Shown here piece after piece: positions 10,961-21,958 of a stretch of 64,000 bases of DNA. The stretch spans positions 3,043,150-3,107,149 of the forward strand of contig JALMQS010000136.1 of NCBI GenBank assembly GCA_024734495.1. The letters run 5' to 3'. Each line of letters starts with the position of its first letter. Position 1 is the stretch's first letter. The translations under genes were made by a program, and so were the position numbers. Under the pieces are notes generated by a model. That model worked only from the letters and a program-made list of their open reading frames with translations, made no database searches and was not told the origin of the DNA. The stretch is from Forficula auricularia (Eukaryota > Arthropoda > Insecta > Dermaptera > Forficulidae).

Positions 10961-11484
10961 TGTCATTAGAGGTTTTTCGGGTTTCTCCGCGTGGGTCTGA
11001 GAGTCCCACTCGACGTTTCGGCTCTCGTTTTGAAGCCATTGTCAGTGGACAGTCCAAAGGTCGGGTCATTTTTGGACTGTCCACTAATGACCTGACCTTT
11101 GGACATGTCCACTAATGACCAGACCCCTATATATTGCCCGACTCAAACAAGCAGACCATATTTGCCTACAAACAGTGACAGTGAACGAATCGATAATGCC
11201 CAACATTCTAAAACAGCAACAGCCGAGACGTCAGCCACCATAATGTAAGTAATACACCCTCAACGACACAACACTCAAAACTTCCTAAATATCCAAATCT
11301 ACCCAACCTTTCGACTGAAGAAATTCACTCGGAAGACACCCTCCAAAACGAACCTTGGACTACAAGGTTAAGACCACGTAGACCAACCACCCCCTTTCTT
11401 GAAAATGGCTCCAAAAGGAGAGCCGAAACGTCGAGTAAAACTCTCAAACCCACGCGGAGAAACCCGAAAACCCTCTAATGACAT
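10961..11484. mobile_element. Fold-back element with GAAACGTCGAGT arms
   Basis: The left arm starts 'tgtcattagaggtttttcgg' and passes 'ctccgcgtgggt' and 'actcgacgtttcggctct'. The right arm is its inverse ('agagccgaaacgtcgagt', 'cccacgcggagaaacccg', 'ccctctaatgaca'). The centre has its own repeats of 'tggacagtccaaaggtc' type. Left-arm minus strand and right-arm plus strand both resemble a degenerate hammerhead: C-U-G-A-like box, GGCU/AGCC stem, GAAAC. Confidence 0.75.
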
Positions 11485-12279
11485 AGAACCTATCCGCGGA
11501 AGCCTCACTGAACATATATATATATAATCTAACGCCCTTCGAATCCCTGATCTAATATGGTTTGGGTGACCATGTGAAGGCGGATAAAAAGGAAGAATAA
11601 AATTACCAATATGAACATGTTTCCCGCGATCACTAGCTCTTTTAGTGAGCTAAAAGAAGAAATGTGTATAAAGATATTTTAAAAGTTATATTTGGGAATA
11701 ATAAATTAAGTGATAAAGGGTAAAAATCTATACAAATAAATGATCGATGATTCAATCGGGTTTTCGTTGGAAGGCCAAAAAACGAATTAATGATCTCCAA
11801 AGATTACATAAAAAAATCGCCCGACAGCCAAATTAGGTTCCTACGAAAAAAGGACATATTTAATTAATGAGCAGACAAATAATGGATTCAATAACTTATC
11901 TATTTCGTATCTTTTATTTTGTCTGTGACACTGATCTCCCGAGCTTAATTTCAATTAATTTTAAATGAAGTGAATGAAATTTGTCCATGACCTACTAATA
12001 AAGCAAAAGAGACGCTTGGAAAAATGGTTAACTTGAATGCGTCGGTCGACTCGAATTCAAATTGAAACAATATTCTCGGATTTCTCGAATTTTCGCCGTC
12101 ATTTTAGAAATTTGGTGTGAAGAAGAATTTTGAATTAAGAAGGAATTTTAGATTGTGGGAATTAATTTATGATCGATAACACGCAAGAGGAAATTTATCA
12201 GAACATCAATAAAATTACTTATTCAGTACAAAACAGCTCAAAAGACAAGCAATGCCGAATAACGGCTGAATTTCAGAAA
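11485..12279. other. AT-rich sequence, nothing assigned
   Basis: Ordinary AT-rich DNA without ORFs above background or recognisable termini. Confidence 0.4.
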
Positions 12280-12621
12280 TGCAAAAGTCAATGTTTTAGA
12301 TTTTTTTAGAAATAATAAATTTTCTTATATTATCAGTTTAAATTCAGAAGCAAGTGTACCGTATTTTGAAACCTTTCATATTTTCTCCCCTTTAAAAATT
12401 ACTTTTATTCCAATATTTTTTTATATAGAAAAATTACATTTTTTTTTAAATAACCCCCTTCCGAATAAATACAATCCTGAGAGGGGGTCTCACTTATTTT
12501 TTTTTAGCCCCGGCGGGTACACAAACCGCTTAATCCAGCCATGGTCGCAATAGGGATATCGTATCAATATTTTATTATCCCAGCTAGTGAAATGTGGATA
12601 TTTGTCCTGTAATCTATTTTA

Positions 12622-12656
12622 GACTATAGTTTCAAAAAATAAACCTTCATCTTCAG
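12622..12656 (-). ncRNA. Hammerhead-like motif in left arm, degenerate helix II
   Basis: Minus strand: CUGAAGA (CUGANGA box), a region with poor helix II pairing, GAAAC, UAUA, GUC. The right-arm counterpart is at 14676-14710. The spacing between box and GAAAC matches the HHF motifs. Confidence 0.35.
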
Positions 12657-13274
12657 AATATTATGAAATTTATTCTAACTAAAATTTTATTAAATTTGTA
12701 TGTGAACTATTTATACTAGATAAGAGTGTAAATTGAAACTGTTATCAAATTTTTTTACATGAATGAAAAAAAAAAATATTTTTCTATTTGCAAAATTATT
12801 TTCTTCGTTCGTAATTTTTTTTTATTTTTTCATTCACTAATCGGAAAAATGAATATAAAATTATATTTTAGCTCGTTCGTTGCGAAATTTATTTTCTTCG
12901 ACATTATATTTTAAGTGGTTTTGAGATTTTTTTCTTTCAAATTTACCGAATATATAAATTAAATTATTTAAAGAAAAAAAACGTGTTTAAAATGTTGACA
13001 AGACTATAATTCAGGAAAACTCAAAATTTATATATATTTATATATATATACGAGCCCCGTCCCATCTCAATTGGCCCAACAATATTTTTTCTTTTTAAAT
13101 AAAATTATGCTAATTCACGGTAAATTTAATTTAAAAATTTATTTTTATTATCATTTGGTACAACATTTTAAACAATTTAAAACATTTTATTTTAAGATTT
13201 AACTTAAAATTAGTTCTTAATTGTTAAAAACATATTTTTATATAAAAAATAGTTCTTTGCTTTTCACGAAAGGT

Positions 13275-14349
13275 TGTTGATGAAAAAATTCGCTCAATTA
13301 TTATCAATTTATTTAAAAAGGGAAAATCAAACGCGGAAATTGGCGATCTAGTTAATTTATCAAAGTATACTGTCAGAAATATTATTCGACTTTATAAAAC
13401 AAAGGGAACAATAGCTACAAAACCTCGGTATGCGTCGAAATCCAAAATATCAGATGCTGATAGACGGGCATTGAAGAAGATAATTAGGAAAAACAGGCGT
13501 TCGAACTATGGTGAATTATCTGTTCTTTGGAGCGATGCTGTGGGCGAAGTGTTTCAAGATCCACGTGCCATAGAGAAGCCCTTAAGTTAGGTTTTAAAAC
13601 TTACAAGATAATTTTATCTCAACTTATTCCATTTTTTTTTTTATTTTTTTTTGTAATTTTACTAATTTTTTTAGGCGAAAGAAAAGCCATTCTTGACATT
13701 AAAACAAAAGAAAAACCGGCTTAAATGGGCTAAAAGTCACATTAATTGGACGAGTGATGAATGGAATAGTGTCCATTGGAGTGATGAGTCTCGTTTTGAA
13801 GTTTGTGTTGGGGACAATCGAAGCAGAGTTATTCGTCAGAAAAATGAAGCTTTCAATTCAGATTGTTTAAAAAAGAAAGTAAAATTTCCTGCTTCAGTTA
13901 TGGTATGGGGTTCAATGTCTGCTAGAGGTGTTGGAAAACTTCACTTCATTGATGGAATTGTAAACACCAATAAATATTTAGAGATTTTAAAAAAATCGTT
14001 ACTTCCAACAATGGCAGATGCATTGCAGAATAATAATAATTTTGTGTTCCAACAAGACGGGGCGGCCTGCCATACATCAAGAAAATCTTTAAAATGGCTT
14101 TCTGATCATAATGTTCCACTTTTGGAGTGGGTGGCAAACAGTCCCGACTTGTCACCAATAGAAACTCTTTGGCACACAATGAAAAAGCTATTACGAATAC
14201 ATCCAGCTAGAAACGTAGTCGAATTAAAACCCAAACTTCAAAATATTTGGGATACTTTCACTCAAGATGAGTGTCAAAACTTAATAAGTATGTTGCCCAA
14301 AAGAATTCAAGCCGTAATTAAAAATAAAGGCGATGTCACTCAGTGGTAA
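13275..14349 (+). pseudogene. Tc1-type transposase (DD34E), decayed
   Basis: Cuts and inserts the element at TA sites. The N-terminal helix-turn-helix region reads VVDEKIRSIIINLFKKGKS, AEIGDLVNLSKYTVRNIIR and RRALKKIIRKN, with no in-frame Met found. Near 13540 the frame shifts, and VSRSTCHREALKLGFKTYK follows in another frame. After a probable intron (13608-13674) the main frame reads AKEKPFLTLKQKKNRLKWA and VHWSDESRFEV (first D), then FVFQQDGAACHTS (second D), then SPDLSPIETLW (E). There are 34 residues between the second D and E, so DD34E, and it ends IQAVIKNKGDVTQW before the stop at 14347-14349. The C-terminal half is intact, but the frameshift and missing start make the gene inactive. 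Confidence 0.93.
13608..13674 (+). other. Probable transposase intron with mutated donor site
   Basis: Homology breaks after KTYK at 13607 and resumes at 13675 with AKEKP. The 67 bp between is T-rich with a polypyrimidine tract and ends in TTTTTTTAG, a good acceptor. It begins ATAATT where a donor would be GTAATT, so a single G-to-A change may have killed splicing. Confidence 0.55.
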
Positions 14350-14675
14350 AGGTTTTGGATTTTGTATGTTTTCCTTGTTTTTAACAATTAAAAATTTTAA
14401 GTTAAATGTTACAATAAAATGTTTTAAATTGTTTAAAATGTTGTTCCAAATGATAATAAAAATAAATATTTAAATTAAATTTACCGTGAATTAGCATAAT
14501 TTAAAAAGAAAAAATATTGGTGGGCTCGTATATAGGTTTATAAGTATATAATATATTTTCGATAATCAAAAAATTTGATAAGTTTCAAATTGTCTTTATG
14601 GTCTAGTTGTCTAGTATAAATATTTCCCAAGCAAATTTAATAGAATTTTATAGTAGGAATAAAATTCATATTAGA

Positions 14676-14710
14676 CTGAAAACGAAGATATGTTTTTTGA
14701 AACTATAGTC
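14676..14710 (+). ncRNA. Hammerhead-like motif in right arm, degenerate
   Basis: CTGAAAA (box, one change from CUGANGA), then a poorly paired stretch, GAAAC at 14699-14703, TATA and GTC ending at 14710. It is the mirror of 12622-12656. Confidence 0.35.
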
Positions 14711-15085
14711 TAAAATAAATTATAGGAAAAATATTCATATTTCACTAGCTGAAATTATCTCAAGCTGTTTAAAATATCGATGGGATATTCTTAAATATTG
14801 CATCAGGGCCGGTTCAGACAGTTTGTGAACCTAGGGGCTAAAAAAAGTTAGGTGAGGCCCCCTCTCATGAACGTATTTATATATTTATTCGGGGGGGGGG
14901 GAGTTATTTTTGAAAAAAATTGTTTTTTTTTATTAAAAAAATATTTTAATAAAAGTAATTATTAAAGGGGAGAAAAATATGAATCCTTTGAAAATATGGT
15001 ACACTTGCTCCTGAATTTAAACTGCTGTTACTTATAAAAACATTTATGATTTCTAAAAAATCTAAAATATTGACATTTCGACATT

Positions 15086-15605
15086 GAGATGGGAATGGAG
15101 AGGACCAGACGTGGACGGGTATATGCCCCCCCCCATGTTCCCGGAATGATAATAAATTCCGATTTAATACTACTCGTTTAATGATTCATTGATGCAATGC
15201 TTTCTTCGTCTCGTTTTCAATTTTGATAGGTTTGTTTTCTTTTCCTAATTAAAAACCAATCAGTCCAGAAGGGTTTCGCTTGGATCCTTTTACGATCGAT
15301 CTTCATTTGGAGAATGTAAACACAGAAGCAAACAATTTCGGACGCTTTTACTAAAAACAACAAAGTAATGTAAAAAATGTTTTGGACGAGATTCAAACTC
15401 GCGTAAATGTTGAATATTAATTGCTTTAGTTCTTTTTTTATTTATTTATTTATTATAAATTAAATTTTGATTTAAAATTAATAATTCAATGAAAAGTGTG
15501 TTTGCGCTAAAAGAGTATGGAATGTTGCTGGAAGGAATTTCGATGGGAATGCCAAAGCAAAGGAGCTAGGTGGAAGGAAGGTCAGGTGAGGGCGAATTTG
15601 CATCA
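15086..15605. other. Unassigned AT-rich sequence
   Basis: No gene or repeat end recognised. There is a short C-run near 15128 and a TTTA run near 15438-15455. Confidence 0.35.
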
Positions 15606-15832
15606 GGGACGGGACAAGACGAGGCGAGACGAGACGAGACGAGACGAGATGAGACGAGACGAAACGAGACGAGACGAGACGAAACGAGACGAGATGAGAG
15701 GGGACGAGACTAAACGAGACTAAACGAGACGAAACGAGACGAGACGAAACGAGGCGAAACGAGAAGAGACTAGACGAGACGAGACTAGACGAGACGAGAC
15801 TAGACGAGACGAGACGAGACGATACGAGAAGA
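15606..15832 (+). repeat. GACGA pentamer minisatellite
   Basis: About 220 bp of (gacga)n with variants 'gaaacga', 'gagatga' and 'gactaga'. The repeat opens long frames on both strands (for example SSRLVSSRLVS on the minus strand) that are artefacts, not genes. Confidence 0.95.
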
Positions 15833-16400
15833 GCAAAGAGAGAAAGAGGAAGAGAGGTTTTTATGTTGGTAGCAAAAATAGAGAGATATTGAAATGGCAT
15901 TCAGAAAATGTTGAATCAATGAAGAGAGGAAGGAGAAATCCCTGGAGAGATTTCAAATTTCGAATATCGATTCGAATATAATAATTAATCATTTGGAATT
16001 AAAGTCTCACATTCATTGACTTTAGAAAAAGACTTATTATTAATTGATTTTTTGATTCGTGAAACCCGGGCCCCAGAAAATTGGGTTGTTTTCTAAATAT
16101 GTAGGTATATATAAAGATAATGAGGTTGTTCTCTGCTTGATGCTCTAAATAACATACACATATAACGAATGTAAATATATTTATATATAGTAGAAAGATA
16201 GAAAATGTTATTGTTTTTTGTTTTATTTTTTTAAATATAAATAAATAAAAATATTTTATAAAAAACAATCTTCAAACGTTAATTGAAAATCCAAACGTTT
16301 GGGGAGAATTTCTTTCTTTTTCAGTAGAATTTAATAAAAAAAAAAAAACTTTACTTATGTAGTGCATATAAAGCAACACTATACATATATATCTATCTAT
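15833..16400. other. AT-rich sequence with HHF remnant
   Basis: Minus-strand HHF tail fragment at about 16123-16150 ('gcagagaacaacctcatta'). The rest is AT-rich and unassigned. Confidence 0.45.
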
Positions 16401-16904
16401 CAGTGGCATGCGGTCCATGGATGTTGTGGATGCGGCGCATCCCTAAAATTTCAAACATTTAGAGTATTTTCATAAATATCGACTTCAAAATTTCAGGAAG
16501 ATCTTTAAATTTTTAAATTATTAATCGTTATTTCAATTATTTCTGTAAAAAGCATTGTTTGTTTTATAAAATATATTGGTTCTCGAAATGAAATAAAATT
16601 GTTGCATAGTTTCAAGGGACAATTAAAACGAATTATTTTTCCGAAAAGGATCCCGATAGAAGGTTTCAAGTCCCTGCCTGGTAGATTTATCTTCTAGTTC
16701 AAGTATGTCAAAGACAAGTTCAGACGAGTTTTAGTCGAATATAAATTGTTCTCGCTGAGGAACTATTAATATGGTAATAATACAAAAAAGGAATAAATAA
16801 AGATGATTCGAGAATCTTTGGACTAATCCATTTCTAAAAACTCAATATAATAACTGAGAGTTCTATAGACAAGTCATAGCTTGCTTATAGCAATAGAATT
16901 AGGA
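16401..16904 (+). mobile_element. hAT-like non-autonomous repeat, copy 1
   Basis: Begins CAGTGGCATGCGG after a TA-rich stretch, a typical hAT-like left end. About 500 bp match 55586-56112 in the same orientation, through 'gttctcgctgaggaactatt' and 'gacaagtcatagcttgc'. No right terminal inverted repeat or 8-bp duplication is identifiable, so the class rests on the left end alone. Confidence 0.6.
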
Positions 16905-17391
16905 GAAAGGCCATAGGGGTATAAGCATACTGAATCGGCCCCCGAGAGATAATTTAATGATACTTATGGGATATGTAGGTTCTAATAAAATAATAAGATC
17001 CTGAAAGTTTCAGATCCCTAACTCAATTGGTTTTGAGAAAAAGCAAAATATGTAAAAAAAACAGAAAATTTTTTTTCTCAGGATCTTATGAACCGATTGA
17101 TCTAAATTTTTAATATGTTTTGGGGACTGATAATAGCTTCTAGGAAAAAATTATGAGCTAAATTGGTTTATAAGATCCTTGAAAAAAAAAATTGTTTTTC
17201 TTTTAATTTCAATTTTTAACCAAGATACAATTTTGGCACAATTATGAAACTATTTTTTCCAAACCTTATATATTATATCTCAAAAAATTCTTGATAAATA
17301 TTTTTTATCAATTATTTAACTTAATTATCAAATAATAATGATTAAATAATTAATTTGAAAGATATTAATTTGCCGATGGTAATAGATTTAA
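16905..17391. other. Unassigned AT-rich sequence
   Basis: Contains 'ggatcttatgaaccgattga' and related text resembling the 'aaccgatt' phrases of PAL elements, but there is no alignable copy. Confidence 0.3.
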
Positions 17392-17727
17392 ATTTACTAG
17401 AAAATCATAAGATGGTGTCATCTATTAAATCCGATGGAATGGAATATTTTTAATTATATGTCAGAGGTTGTTTTCACCCCTCGGGAATCGAACCCGAGTG
17501 CCAGTAACAGCAATCCGGGCCACCTGGCTCACCTGTAAAATATTTTACACTTGTTCATATGTTAGAGAGGTTCGCATCCTGCAGGTGAGCCAGGTGGCCC
17601 GGATTGCTGTTACTGGCACTCGGGTTCGATTCCAGGGGGTGAAACATAACCCCTCTGACATATAATTAAAAATATTCCATTCCATCGGATTTAATAGATG
17701 ACACCATCTTATGATTTTCTAGTAAAT
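17392..17727. repeat. Inverted repeat with tRNA-promoter-like boxes in both arms
   Basis: The arms are near-perfect inverted copies around about 50 bp near 17540-17580. The right arm has a box-A-like 'gagccaggtgg' (17587-17597) and a perfect box B GGTTCGATTCC (17623-17633). The left arm carries the same box B on the minus strand (17484-17494), with a T-arm-like stem CTCGG/CCGAG. This resembles two head-to-head copies of a tRNA-derived SINE or tRNA pseudogene. A complete cloverleaf is not evident. Confidence 0.65.
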
Positions 17728-17761
17728 AATTAATTATTAAATAAATAATTTAATAATTTAA

Positions 17762-17928
17762 TAATTTTTCGACACTGTTCTGAGACATTCCAGAGTGTAT
17801 TCCAAGTGTTCTGGATGAATTCCAGTTCCAATTTCCTTATTTTGACCTTTTAAGATTCTTAGTAGCCTTTAGATTTCCTGTTTTTGTTTTCTTTTAAACA
17901 TATTTACAACACGATAGAATGAAGCTTT
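17762..17928 (+). repeat. Dispersed repeat, copy 2 of 2
   Basis: Second copy of the 2168-2335 repeat, same strand. Both lie next to fold-back DNA. Confidence 0.6.
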
Positions 17929-18132
17929 TATATATTTCTAACTTGAAATAATGAAATTAAATAATTTTATAATTTTCTCATTAATATATCGAAGAATAAT
18001 TAACATATTAACGAGATTTGTTTTTTGTCGCGTTTTTTAAACAAGGATATATATATATATCGCGCTGGACTTGGCGATTGAATATATAACATTTCAAATT
18101 ACAAATCCATTTGGTGATCCATTTCATTTAAT

Positions 18133-18512
18133 TGAAAAGTTTTTGTTTTGCCGAGAGTAGCAGAGTTGTTGATTCAGAAAGAGAAACAAAGAGGTTGTCC
18201 TCTGCTTGATGCAAATAAACATACACACATATAGTATATCGAGATGATATATCTGTATATATATTATTTATTTGTTTGAGACTATAGTTTCGAAGACTTG
18301 GTCTTCATCATCAGTCTTTTTTTAATTATAAATGTTTTTCATGGAGTCAATATCCGTTGATTTAATGTTATATAGGTACCTATATATACACGATATTAGG
18401 TCGCGATTCACCTCTCGTATAAATATAATTGTTTATTTGCATCAAGCAGAGGACAACCTGAATGATATCTCTTTATCAACAAGTCTGCTACTCTCGACAA
18501 AAGAAAATCTTT
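18133..18512. mobile_element. HHF fold-back element
   Basis: The left end on the minus strand ('ttttgccgagagtagcagag', 'ggttgtcctctgcttgatgc') is inverted at the right end ('gcatcaagcagaggacaacc', 'ctgctactctcgacaaaag'). A complete-looking hammerhead motif sits in the left half on the minus strand. The right half lacks the motif, so the arms are unequal. Confidence 0.75.
18280..18314 (-). ncRNA. Hammerhead ribozyme-like motif, core intact
   Basis: Minus strand: CUGAUGA (18314-18308), one U, helix II GAAGAC-CAA-GUCUUC with six Watson-Crick pairs (18306-18292), GAAAC (18291-18287), UAUA loop, GUC (18282-18280) as predicted cleavage triplet. Helix III is only AC/GU with a 4-nt loop, as in minimal hammerheads. 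Helix I beyond two pairs is weak and A-rich here. The single U before helix II departs from the classical consensus. Confidence 0.65.
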
Positions 18513-19277
18513 TCACATAAAAACAATTTATGTACTGATAAAATGCATTTTAGTGCTACGTTTTAAATTAAATGGTTCGCAGAGAAATATGTATATTACC
18601 AAATCACCAATATTCGAAGATAGGGTACCGAGTCTTGAAAAAGATTTCAAACTTTTTTCTTCAATTATATATTATATTTATTTACATGTAATAATAATTT
18701 ATTTAGGTACATGTTAGAATTCTAGTATCCATTTTTCGTAACATCTTCAAGAAATAGAACTATGAGAAGTCATAAATTATCGGTTCAATTGAAATTTATT
18801 TCTCTCGAACTTCTCAATCCCAACTAATTATATAAATTCGTACTTTATTTTTTTTTTGCACTAGATCAGGAAAATTAATTCATGTGGAGCGATTAGTTAA
18901 TTGATCGGTGAAAATCTAAAAATTCTCTGTGCACTTCGATTATTAAATTCCTAATTCTAACTGGTTTCTTAAGGAAATTCATTTTCCATCCCTACTTTGG
19001 CTGTACCCAGTCAGAATGGCAATGGGGTTTCTTTGGATTGAATTAATGAATTTTGCAAGAACAATTAAATGAGACAAAGAGAATTCGGTCTTTTTTTCAA
19101 CAACAGTGAATGAAGAATGTATAAATATAGTAATTCATTATAATCAATGATGTAATTAAAAATTTTCTTTTTTCCAGTAATTTAATTTAATTATGTGATT
19201 AAATAGTTTCAAATATTTCGAGGGAATACACCACCTTTTCCTTCATGGATACTGTGAAATTAATTTTAATATTTTAA
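18513..19277. other. AT-rich sequence, nothing assigned
   Basis: No ORF, terminus or repeat recognised. Confidence 0.4.
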
Positions 19278-20095
19278 ACGAGGCCCTCGAAGCTCGGCCC
19301 TCCGAGCTGGTGCCCTGGCGGGCGGCGTCTCGGTCCAAAAATGTTATTCCTCTTAAAACACAAAACTCCAAATGTATACCTATAAACTTCCGAAAATCCA
19401 TAGTCTCTTAAAAGTTTCGCCTCATTTTCGTCCTGACACAGCTACAGAAATGAGGCTCTAGATATGAATCTGGAAGTATTTTTTTTCTCTATAATCTACA
19501 GCATTGTGATATTTTTTGTGTGGAAATAGATTTATTTAAATAAGTAGGATCGTGTGAGGAGGAGAATTATATTATATCATTTTTTTTAAATTTGGGATTC
19601 GATAATCGATATAAGGCTCCAAATATTTAAAAGAGATCAGGTGTTGTTTGTATGACAGGCTGCTCCCTCCAGTATTGCCATGAGAAACTCGGGCATGCGT
19701 GTCTTAAGTCATTCAATTTTGTAAAAATCCAAAAATAAGAATAACAAAATTTAGATTTTTAAAAAATTATAAAAAAGTGGCAAATTATTAAAAAATAAAC
19801 AAATAATATATAAAATATAAATCAAATAAGATGTGATTAATTTATTTTTCTGTGCGCAAAGAAAAGCGAATTGAATATTTAATTTTTGAGTGGTGAGGGG
19901 GGGGGGGGGGGAGGAATAATTATCAATATATTTAATGTTTCTTAATTTAAAATCAATTGGAGTCTTTCATTTCAAATTACAATTACAATTATATTTCAAA
20001 TTTGCAGCAAATATACCGACGGCATCAGCGCTCCCTGTCGGCAGCATTCTCTCAGCGTTGTTAAAAATTAATCTAGGCTCTTATATATAGTATTG
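19278..20095. mobile_element. GCH (Helitron-like) element, copy 1
   Basis: The head is truncated at 'acgaggccctcgaagctcgg' and continues 'gccctggcgggcggcgtctc'. The body matches 60805-61650 over its whole length. A G-run lies at 19898-19911. The tail has the stem 'ccgacgg...cctgtcgg' followed by 'attaatctaggctctta'. No coding. Homology to the longer copies is clear; the Helitron assignment is inferred from the end structure. Confidence 0.75.
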
Positions 20096-21060
20096 TTTGG
20101 CATGCTTTGAGCAAATCGTTAGTGTAGTTATTCATAGAAGAAACAACGAGTTTAAAATCGAATTGTGGATAAGAGGATGCGCATGCGTTAAGCTTACTGT
20201 ATATCGGCCGAGTTCTAGATAAGGGGATTGTGAGGGTAAATCTTATGAGAGGGTGAGAGTTGGGTAAATCTCCGATTCTCAAGAGGTTAATCTTTTTCGA
20301 TTACAAAGTAAAAAAATATAGAAGATTCCAAACAAAGTTTTTGTTATGAATACACTTTACAAACAAGAAATAAACAAAAATACTACTATAAACAATATGA
20401 TCTGGGAAAAAGATTTCAAAAGATTGGTTCTTTTCTAAACAAATCGTCTTGAGTCAGAATTATTTATGTAATAGGAAGGGTTTGACGGCAGGGATGCTTT
20501 TCCAAAATTTTATCAAACGGTTCTCAGTGAAATTTTCTTCTACTCAAAAAGTACCAGGAATTTTAAAATTTTTTCAATTAAATGAATCATTTCTATGCTA
20601 AGTAACTCCAATCGTATATAACTGTTATTGAATGACACAACGAGTTAATTTATAGAATTCTACAAAAAAAGACACTCGCAAAGAAAAAAAGATCAAACTT
20701 TCAAAATTTGTATACAAATTTACACAAAAAACATTACAAAAGTAAATTTATTTTATATTTGATCAATATTAATAGCCGGTTCGCACTAAGCATAAGATTT
20801 ACAGTAACGATTCGTTTGAACCGGTAGGAAAGCAGCCTTTGAAGGCAGATCTTGTGAGAAGTTAGAGTAAGCGAATTCTTTGTTTCTCAAAAGGTTCTAA
20901 AAACTGAACTTTTCCAAACAAACTTTTTGTTATGAAATCGCTTTATAAACAAGAAAAAAATATAAACAAACTGACGGATGAATAAGATTTTAAAAAAATG
21001 GTTCCTTTCCAAACAAATCTTTTTGTGTAGGACCTGTCTAGGCAAGTGTCCCGGAGGGTA
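20096..21060. repeat. Diverged duplication inside unassigned DNA
   Basis: Segments near 20240-20460 and 20845-21035 are diverged direct copies ('caaacaagaaataaacaaaa' / 'ataaacaagaaaaaaatataa'; 'ggttcttttctaaacaaat' / 'ggttcctttccaaacaaat'). No gene is evident. Confidence 0.5.
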
Positions 21061-21770
21061 GACACCTTTTGGGTTTTGGGTCACAGGGGCCAAAAAAGGC
21101 CACGAGCCACCCTTGAGCCCTAGATCCAGACTGAACCAACAAAAAAAAATAATAATAATAGCAACAAAAACCCAGACAGCTATTATTGTGGTTAACATAC
21201 ATCAGCACTTCACGAGTCAAGTTCGCTTAACTGAGCAAATCGTAAATCAATGGGGTAATCAAATACGTTCAGCAGTATTTTGCAAACGGTTCCAGGTTGT
21301 CTTGTTTCCCCCAGAGTAACGTTCAGCTACTCGATATTGGACTAGAAGTGTTTCCCCTTGTTTCATGATTGGCTGGTAGCAGAATTGAATCTAAGTATCT
21401 GAGTGTAAGACAAGGAAAGAGCGATGCCAAAGTTTGAGGGGGGCAACGGTGCGGAGCAGAGTACTCTCCTGTCTGGAAACATAGGCCTGACCCCTGACCG
21501 GATATGGAATTGCAGGTGAGGCTCGAAAGGGGCCCGGGCCCCTACAAAATATGCCACCAACCTTTATTTATACGCCTACCACCGTGCCATTTGACACACA
21601 TTTCGAAAAAGAATCAGCACAAATCAACAGGGACAGCGATCAAGGGGTTGGTTTCAAAAGAGATCACTAAATTCGGAACAAAACGATTTGCAGAAATACT
21701 TTTCAACCGATATTTTAAAAAATAGAAATGATCTTTTAAAAAGTGTTGTTTGATATTTTAATTATTAGTA
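21061..21770. other. Moderate-GC unassigned segment
   Basis: Higher GC between about 21040 and 21560, with short open frames on both strands (e.g. 20887-21198 minus) that show no domain. It could be an old retroelement LTR or UTR, but no terminal pair is visible. Confidence 0.3.
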
Positions 21771-21774
21771 GAGA

Positions 21775-21958
21775 TTGTGGTGTTGGTGCAAGGTGAAACA
21801 TCTTTAATAAAGATAAGAGTAAATAAATATTATATTTAATATTGATTTACTATGAGTTAAGGATACTAGGTCACAGGTGATAGGTGACCTAGTATCTCTA
21901 TACTCATAGTAAATCAATATTAAATATAATATTTATTTACTCTTATCTTTATGATATT
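21775..21958. mobile_element. HTL fold-back element, copy 1
   Basis: Starts with 'gtggtgttggtgcaaggtga'. The arms 'gataagagtaaataaatatt' (from 21811) and 'aatatttatttactcttatc' (to about 21950) pair over about 65 bp, with 'ctaggtcac' and 'gtgacctag' at the loop. It is a short hairpin element. Confidence 0.7.

Larger units (their letters stand above)
13051..14528 (+). mobile_element. Tc1/mariner-superfamily transposon with long inverted repeats
   Basis: 1478 bp, bounded by CGAGCCC on the left and GGGCTCG on the right. It is flanked by TA on both sides, the expected Tc1 target duplication. The terminal inverted repeats run for about 160-180 bp ('gctaattcacggtaaattta' left, 'aatttaccgtgaattagc' right; 'ttttaaacaatttaaaacat' and its inverse). 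One transposase reading frame lies between them. The complete ends and TSD make the insertion unambiguous. Confidence 0.93.
12280..15085. mobile_element. 2.8-kb palindromic element with a Tc1 transposon in its centre
   Basis: Left arm 12280-12775 and right arm 14560-15085 are inverted copies, diverged and with indels. Matching landmarks are 'agaagcaagtgtaccgtatt' against 'ggtacacttgctcctg', 'ctcccctttaaaaattactt' against 'aagtaattattaaaggggag', 'attttagactatagtttcaa' near 12617 against 'ttgaaactatagtctaaaat' near 14698, and 'tttatactaga' against 'tctagtataaa'. The sequence between the arms is almost entirely the Tc1 element at 13051-14528. The arms encode nothing. Confidence 0.8.

Noticed and set aside
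15478..15900. 140-codon minus-strand ORF rich in SSRLV
   Set aside because: Produced by the GACGA pentamer repeat.
17581..17640. tRNA gene
   Set aside because: Box B is perfect, but acceptor and anticodon stems cannot be drawn and the sequence is duplicated in inverted form.
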